From Phycisphaeraceae bacterium (GTDB taxonomy: Bacteria > Planctomycetota > Phycisphaerae > Phycisphaerales > Phycisphaeraceae): a DNA stretch of 64,000 nucleotides. Position 1 is the first letter of the stretch. Every line of letters begins with the position of its first letter. Shown one piece after another: positions 59,281-64,000 of the stretch. Below the pieces are notes generated by a model. That model saw nothing but the letters and a program-made list of their open reading frames with translations, ran no database searches and was not told the DNA's origin. The translations under genes were made by a program, and so were the position numbers. The stretch is taken from NCBI GenBank assembly GCA_020849625.1, contig JADLFV010000108.1, positions 1-64,000 of the forward strand, in the 5' to 3' direction.

Positions 59281-59521
59281 TTTCTGTCTCCTTCAAAAAG
59301 TGATCTACGAATCCCTCCATTGAAGAACACGATTCTTCAACATCCGATTGCCGGTCATCGAAGCAGATATGTCCGTGCTACGGGGTATCTCTTATGGCTT
59401 CTCAATCGCTTTATTAGGTGTGTGAGTAACATGAACTTACACGACAATAATTGCACGGTGTAGACGGATTAACAATGGATTTATTCTAGAATAATTTGCA
59501 TTTATCCGATATAATATTGCG
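59281..59521 (+). promoter_or_regulatory. AT-rich divergent promoter region with a 14-bp palindrome and TATAAT
   Basis: TTATTCTAGAATAA (59481-59494) is a perfect palindrome, a possible operator. TATAAT (59510-59515) ends 6 bp before the AraC ATG at 59522, so that transcript may be leaderless. The region is far richer in A+T than the rest and lies between the divergent PEP-CTERM and AraC genes. Confidence 0.6.
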
Positions 59522-60400
59522 ATGCCGGTGCAATGGGACCATCTTGGACTTCGCATCAATCGCGTGAACAGGCAACTGTGCGAACCGGGCTGGCATCTGG
59601 GGGGACCGGTCTGGAACTTGCGCCTTCACGACTTCGACCTGTGGATGGTGTTCGAGGGTAAAGGATCGATGATGATGGATGGGCAACGCATGACCCTGCA
59701 CCCGGGCGTGTGCCTGTGGATCCGGCCCGGCCACCGATACGAGGCCGAGCAGGACACCGACAACCGCCTGGGCATCAACGCCATCCATTTCATATTGCTA
59801 GGAGAAGGTGGGACCGTCTATCACGATCAGCGGTCGTTCGAGTTGGCGAACCTGGGCACGTTGCCCCCGGTCGTGTTCGAGTTGGTGGACGTGAACTTCG
59901 CCGACACCGTGATGCGCCGTGTGGTGGAGTTGGTCAACCAGGAGGGCGACGCGCAGCGTCAGCCGCAGTCGGCCGCGACGTCATTGTTCAAAGGTCTGTT
60001 GATGGACATCGATGCGCAGATCACCCATGCTGCCGGTTCATCGTTGGGCGGCACCCAGCGACACCATCGTCAACTGGTGATGGCCGCCGCGGCGCGCCTC
60101 GCGCAAAGCCCCGGCGACGCGCCCTCGATTGAACAACTGGCCCGGCAGGCGGGCTACACCCCCGATCATTTCACCCGCGTGTTCCGCCAGCAGACGGGTC
60201 TGACGCCGCAGGCTTATCTGGTTCGCGCTCGCATCAATCGCGCCTGCCATTTGCTGATCGAGTCAAGTCTGCCCATTGGTCGCATCGCCGACATGCTCGG
60301 TTATCGCGATCCCTATTTTTTCTCACGGCAATTTCACGAAAAGGTCGGCCGGTCCCCGCGCCAATACCGCCGGCTGGGATCCGCTTTTGACGCTTCCTGA
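59522..60400 (+). CDS. AraC-family transcriptional regulator
   Basis: The 292-aa regulator has an N-terminal cupin (LHDFDLWMVFEGKGSMMMDG, LHPGVCLWIRPGHRYEAE) and a C-terminal AraC HTH (PSIEQLARQAGYTPDHFTRV, GRIADMLGYRDPYFFSRQFH). Such regulators in planctomycetes often control sugar-use genes in response to a carbohydrate. It is divergent from the PEP-CTERM cluster and followed by ppdK. TATAAT upstream and ATG 59522 suit a leaderless start. Confidence 0.9.
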   Translation: MPVQWDHLGLRINRVNRQLCEPGWHLGGPVWNLRLHDFDLWMVFEGKGSMMMDGQRMTLHPGVCLWIRPGHRYEAEQDTDNRLGINAIHFILLGEGGTVYHDQRSFELANLGTLPPVVFELVDVNFADTVMRRVVELVNQEGDAQRQPQSAATSLFKGLLMDIDAQITHAAGSSLGGTQRHHRQLVMAAAARLAQSPGDAPSIEQLARQAGYTPDHFTRVFRQQTGLTPQAYLVRARINRACHLLIESSLPIGRIADMLGYRDPYFFSRQFHEKVGRSPRQYRRLGSAFDAS

Positions 60401-60515
60401 TCAACCACTACAATCACCATTTCGTTTCCCACCGGAAACGCTGTTGGAGCGCGTCGGCGTCGGCCTTCGCTAACTCCCCAGTGACACAACCTGTTTTATC
60501 CAAGGATAAGCCACC

Positions 60516-63200
60516 ATGGCCAGTAAGTCGAAGCGTTCTAATTCCGCCCCTTCCCACAAAATGGTCTATTACTTCGGCAAGACCCGCACCGACGGCGACA
60601 GCTCGCAAAAGCAGTTGCTCGGCGGCACAGGCGCCAACCTCGCCGAGATGACCAGCATCGGATTGCCCGTGCCTCCCGGTTTCACCATCACCACCGAGTG
60701 CTGCGACAAGTACTACAAGCAGGGCAAGAAGCTGCCCGCCGGCCTGATGGACCAGGTGCACGATGCCGTGGCTGTGTTGCAGAAGGAAACCGGCAAGCAG
60801 TTCGGCTCCACCACCAATCCGCTGCTGATGAGCGTTCGCTCCGGCGCAGCGGTGTCCATGCCCGGCATGATGAACACCATCCTTAACCTCGGCCTCAACG
60901 ACGAGGCCGTCCTCGGCGTCATCAACCAGACCGGCAACGAACGCTTCGCTTACGACGCCTATCGCCGACTGATCAACATGTACGGCGACGTGGTCATGGA
61001 AGTCGATCACGAGCACTTCGAAGCCGCCTTCGACAAGATCAAGAAGAAATACAAGGTCACCCTCGACACCGACGTGCCGGCCGAGGGCCTCAAGGAACTG
61101 TGCGAGGCTTACAAGGCTGTTTACAAGAAGCACACCAGCCACCCGTTCCCGCAGGATCCCTATGAGCAGCTCACACTTGCTGTCGAGGCGGTGTTCAAGA
61201 GCTGGATGGCTCCCCGTGCCATCAAGTACCGCCAGGTCGAAGAGATCACCGGCCTGCTGGGCACGGCGGTCAACGTCCAGACCATGGTCTTCGGCAACAT
61301 GGGTGATGACTGCGGCACGGGCGTGGGCTTCACCCGCAACCCCTCCACCGGCGAAAATAAGTTCTACGGCGAGTTCCTCATCAACGCCCAGGGCGAAGAC
61401 GTTGTGGCCGGCATCCGCACCCCCATGCACGTGGACGAGATGGGCAAGTGGAAGACCAAGGGCCACCCGACGCTCGGCAAGAAGGTTTATCAGCAGTTGC
61501 TCGGCGTCAAGAAAAAGCTCGAAAACCACTATCGCGAGATGCAGGACATCGAGTTCACCATCGAGCAGGGCACCTTCTACATGCTGCAGACCCGCACCGG
61601 CAAGCGCACCGCTGCTGCCGCACTGAAGATCGCCGTCGATCTGGTCAAGGAGAAACTGGTCAACGACAAGACCGCCCTCAAGCGTCTCAAGCCGATGGAT
61701 CTCAACCAGCTCCTGCTGCCGTCCTTCTCACCAAAGGCCAAACGCGACGTGCTGTGCACCGGCCTGCCCGCATCACCCGGCGCTTCGGTGGGTAAGTTGG
61801 CGTTCACCGCTGATGAAGCCGTGGCCCGCGCCAAAGAAGGCGAGAAGGTGCTGCTGGTCCGCAAGGAAACCAGCCCCGAAGACGTCGAAGGCATGCACAT
61901 GGCGGTCGGCATTCTGACTTCCACCGGCGGCATGACCAGCCACGCGGCGGTCGTGGCCCGCGGCTGGGGCAAGTGCTGCGTCGCCGGCGCCGGCGCCATC
62001 ACGATCAACGAGAAGGCGGGCACCATCGAAGTGGCCGGCCGCAAGTTCGGCCGCAACGACACGATCTCGATCGATGGCACCACCGGCGAAGTGATGGCCG
62101 GGGCGGTTGATACCCAGGCCCCCGAGATGTCCGGCAACTTCGCCACCATCATGAAGTGGGCCGACAAGTACCGCAGCCTCAAGGTCCGCACCAATGCCGA
62201 CACGCCCGCCGACGCCAAACGTGCCCGCGAGTTCGGCGCCCAGGGCATCGGCCTGTGTCGCACCGAGCACATGTTCTTCGAGGGTGAGCGCATCCTCGCC
62301 ATGCGTCAGATGATTCTGGCTGAGGACACCTCAGCCCGCGAGAAGGCCCTGGCCATGCTGCTGCCTTATCAGCGCAAGGACTTTGAAGGCATCTTCACCG
62401 CCATGAAGGGCCTGCCCGTGACGGTGCGCCTGCTCGACCCGCCGCTGCACGAGTTCCTCCCGCACGACGCCAAGGGCCAGGCCGAGGTCGCCAAAGCGCT
62501 GAACGTCAAGCCCGCCAAAGTCAAGAGCCGCGTGTCGCAGTTGCACGAGATGAATCCAATGCTCGGGCACCGCGGCTGCCGCCTCTCGGTGACCTATCCG
62601 GAAATCCTGAAGATGCAGGTCCGCGCCATCGTCGAGGCGACCATCAACTGCAAGAAGCAGAAGATCGATGCCAGGCCCGAGATCATGATCCCGCTGGTCG
62701 GCACCCGCAAGGAACTGGCCATCCTTCGCGCCTTGACGCTCGAGACCATCGCCCAGGTCAAGAAGGACATGCAGTTCAGCGGCAAGCTGGACATCCTGAT
62801 CGGCACCATGATCGAAATCCCGCGCGCCGCCCTGACCGCCGACGAAGTGGCCCAGGAAGCCGAGTTCTTCAGCTTCGGCACCAACGACCTGACGCAGATG
62901 ACCTTCGGCTTCTCCCGCGACGACATCAACACCTTCCTGCCTGATTACCTGGCCAAGGAAATCTTCGAGAAGGATCCGTTCCAGTCGCTGGACACCACCG
63001 GCGTCGGCATCCTGGTTGACATGGCGGTGACCAAGGGTCGCAGCGTCAAGAAGGACCTCAAGTGCGGCATCTGCGGCGAGCACGGCGGGGATCCCGCCTC
63101 CATCGCCTTCTGTCACAAGGTCGGGCTCGACTACGTCAGTTGCTCGCCCTTCCGCGTGCCCATCGCCCGCCTGGCTGCAGCTCAGGCCGCCCTCAACTGA
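60516..63200 (+). CDS. ppdK: Pyruvate, phosphate dikinase
   Basis: PPDK interconverts pyruvate, ATP and phosphate with phosphoenolpyruvate, AMP and pyrophosphate. The 894-aa protein has the nucleotide-binding domain (LLGGTGANLAEMTSIGLPVP, SVRSGAAVSMPGMMNT), the swivelling phospho-His domain with STGGMTSHAAVVARGWGKC (His476) and the PEP/pyruvate barrel (IGLCRTEHMFF, FSFGTNDLTQMTFGFSRDD, CGICGEHGGDP). Length matches the family. AAGGAT precedes the ATG. It is followed by a strong terminator, so it is monocistronic or the last gene of a unit. Confidence 0.97.
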   Translation: MASKSKRSNSAPSHKMVYYFGKTRTDGDSSQKQLLGGTGANLAEMTSIGLPVPPGFTITTECCDKYYKQGKKLPAGLMDQVHDAVAVLQKETGKQFGSTTNPLLMSVRSGAAVSMPGMMNTILNLGLNDEAVLGVINQTGNERFAYDAYRRLINMYGDVVMEVDHEHFEAAFDKIKKKYKVTLDTDVPAEGLKELCEAYKAVYKKHTSHPFPQDPYEQLTLAVEAVFKSWMAPRAIKYRQVEEITGLLGTAVNVQTMVFGNMGDDCGTGVGFTRNPSTGENKFYGEFLINAQGEDVVAGIRTPMHVDEMGKWKTKGHPTLGKKVYQQLLGVKKKLENHYREMQDIEFTIEQGTFYMLQTRTGKRTAAAALKIAVDLVKEKLVNDKTALKRLKPMDLNQLLLPSFSPKAKRDVLCTGLPASPGASVGKLAFTADEAVARAKEGEKVLLVRKETSPEDVEGMHMAVGILTSTGGMTSHAAVVARGWGKCCVAGAGAITINEKAGTIEVAGRKFGRNDTISIDGTTGEVMAGAVDTQAPEMSGNFATIMKWADKYRSLKVRTNADTPADAKRAREFGAQGIGLCRTEHMFFEGERILAMRQMILAEDTSAREKALAMLLPYQRKDFEGIFTAMKGLPVTVRLLDPPLHEFLPHDAKGQAEVAKALNVKPAKVKSRVSQLHEMNPMLGHRGCRLSVTYPEILKMQVRAIVEATINCKKQKIDARPEIMIPLVGTRKELAILRALTLETIAQVKKDMQFSGKLDILIGTMIEIPRAALTADEVAQEAEFFSFGTNDLTQMTFGFSRDDINTFLPDYLAKEIFEKDPFQSLDTTGVGILVDMAVTKGRSVKKDLKCGICGEHGGDPASIAFCHKVGLDYVSCSPFRVPIARLAAAQAALN

Positions 63201-63231
63201 TCGCTCGCTACAACTGAATAACACCACGCAA

Positions 63232-63267
63232 ATGACGAAGGCCGCAAACCTTCGTCATTCGTTTTTT
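63232..63267 (+). terminator. Rho-independent terminator of ppdK
   Basis: ATGACGAAGG pairs with CCTTCGTCAT around a 7-base loop, followed by TCG and six T, 30 bp after the stop. Confidence 0.92.
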
Positions 63268-63305
63268 ATGCGCTGTCCGCGGATTGCGGGCAATGATACA
63301 TATTC

Positions 63306-63324
63306 AGCATTTAGCCTAAATGCT
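63306..63324. repeat. Hairpin AGCATTTA/TAAATGCT between ppdK and mtnA
   Basis: An 8-bp perfect stem with a 3-base loop, 48 bp after the mtnA stop on the minus strand. No T-run on that side, so a role as terminator is weak. Confidence 0.45.
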
Positions 63325-63371
63325 AAATAGGCTCATCGGCGTTGTCGCGAAGGCGAAATTCGCCAATTGTT

Positions 63372-64000
63372 CTATTCCACGCCTTGTTCAGTGATGATCG
63401 CGGTGATCAATTCGCGCGGTGTTACGTCGAATGCGGGGTTGAAGGTTTTGACCCCCGGAAGCTGCGCGATCTCGCTGCCGTCGCGCTGTTCGATGGGGAT
63501 GTGTGAGCCGTCGGGGATGCTGCGGTCGAACGTGCTGGTGGGCGCGGCGACGTAAAACGGGATGCCGTGATGTCTGGCCAGCACCGCCAGGTTGTACGTG
63601 CCGATCTTGTTGGCGGCATCGCCGTTGGCTGCGATGCGGTCGGCGCCAGTGATCACCGCCTGCACTTTGCCGCGGCGCATCACGGTGGCAGCCATGTCAT
63701 CGCAGATCAGCGTCACGTCGATGCCGGCCCGCGAAAGCTCCCAGGCCGTCAGCCGCGCTCCCTGCAACAGCGGGCGAGTTTCGTCCGCGTAGATCGACCA
63801 CTTCAGACCGCGTTGCTGCGCCAGGTACATTGCCGCGGTGGCGGTGCCGATGCCGCCGGTCGCCAATGCGCCGGCGTTGCAGTGCGTCAACACGCCGCCC
63901 GATTCGCCGCACGCTTCTTGCAGCAGCGGCAGGGCGTGCTCCCCGATCGCCTGGCACATCGCGCGATCTTCTTCGTGAATTGCCATAGCTTCCGCCAGCA
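63372..64000 (-). CDS. mtnA: S-methyl-5-thioribose-1-phosphate isomerase, C-terminal part
   Basis: MtnA isomerises methylthioribose 1-phosphate in the methionine salvage pathway. The visible 209 residues hold the eIF2B-like catalytic domain: [20 protein letters not shown] with the catalytic Cys, and [20 protein letters not shown] with the Asp. The C-terminal [17 protein letters not shown] is normal. The N-terminal part runs off the end of the window; the reading frame is open to base 64000, so the internal ATG at 63986 is not the start. Confidence 0.93.
   Translation of the reverse strand, partial: LAEAMAIHEEDRAMCQAIGEHALPLLQEACGESGGVLTHCNAGALATGGIGTATAAMYLAQQRGLKWSIYADETRPLLQGARLTAWELSRAGIDVTLICDDMAATVMRRGKVQAVITGADRIAANGDAANKIGTYNLAVLARHHGIPFYVAAPTSTFDRSIPDGSHIPIEQRDGSEIAQLPGVKTFNPAFDVTPRELITAIITEQGVE

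Overview
The window reads as a piece of a Gram-negative, GC-rich chromosome from the phylum Planctomycetota, most likely class Phycisphaerae (inference, no database was searched). The clues are PEP-CTERM style C-termini (VPEPATFGLLACAAVLALVRR at the end of the gene at 58495), dockerin-like GDANGDG repeats beside them, the CGYDLRG...CPECG zinc ribbon ending a membrane protein at 26892, outer-membrane biogenesis genes (BamD-like, LptE-like, MlaE), and many small HTH/TM/low-complexity proteins. There is no prophage, plasmid or CRISPR array; it is ordinary chromosome, crowded with short palindromic repeats.

Layout. 1-4200: end of an unknown gene, tRNA-Lys, a BamD-like/LptE-like pair and ftsH. 4200-9500: methyltransferase, SpoU-family RNA methylase, a glycosyltransferase, a degenerate Rieske-like protein, an FtsJ-type methylase and a small membrane protein. 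9600-17350: superoxide dismutase, two sigma-70 family factors facing each other, an aldo/keto reductase and a large secretin-like protein. 17560-24440: SGNH hydrolase, citramalate synthase (cimA) behind an isoleucine-rich leader-peptide attenuator, a zincin-like secreted protein and a DinG-type helicase. 24470-31520: two tandem BNR/sialidase-like proteins, membrane proteins, KDPG aldolase, a broken hicB-hicA module and a lower-GC stretch. 31860-39400: psd, an HTH-TM protein, metallophosphoesterase, TMTC-like TPR membrane protein, thioesterase, HEAT protein. 39430-46040: an ABC-2 transporter operon and a desaturase-rubredoxin fusion with a divergent AraC regulator. 46200-53990: tRNA-Met, sppA, mlaE, tRNA-His, DUF1444-like lipoprotein, a BrnT-like/XRE pair, comM, a C39-like peptidase. 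54120-64000: a uroporphyrinogen-decarboxylase-like protein, a PEP-CTERM/dockerin cluster with two apparent frameshifts, a second AraC regulator, ppdK, and the 3' part of mtnA.

Three things stand out. First, about a dozen gene borders carry inverted repeats whose arms are tandem copies of a short word (AGTGAAA, CGGGTATCGGG, GTAGGGC, GCAGATT and others). The words differ from site to site but the architecture is the same; some are nested inside one another, one is inserted in frame in cimA, one encodes a signal peptide, and two appear to supply -10 boxes. A second set consists of outer stems enclosing palindromes, one of them in frame inside the lptE signal peptide. Second, cimA is preceded by a complete classical attenuator: promoter, 17-residue leader peptide with six Ile, antiterminator and terminator. 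Third, many starts have a TANNNT box 6-7 bp upstream and no Shine-Dalgarno, suggesting frequent leaderless transcripts. The 10-mer CTTCCGGGGG is also strongly over-represented.
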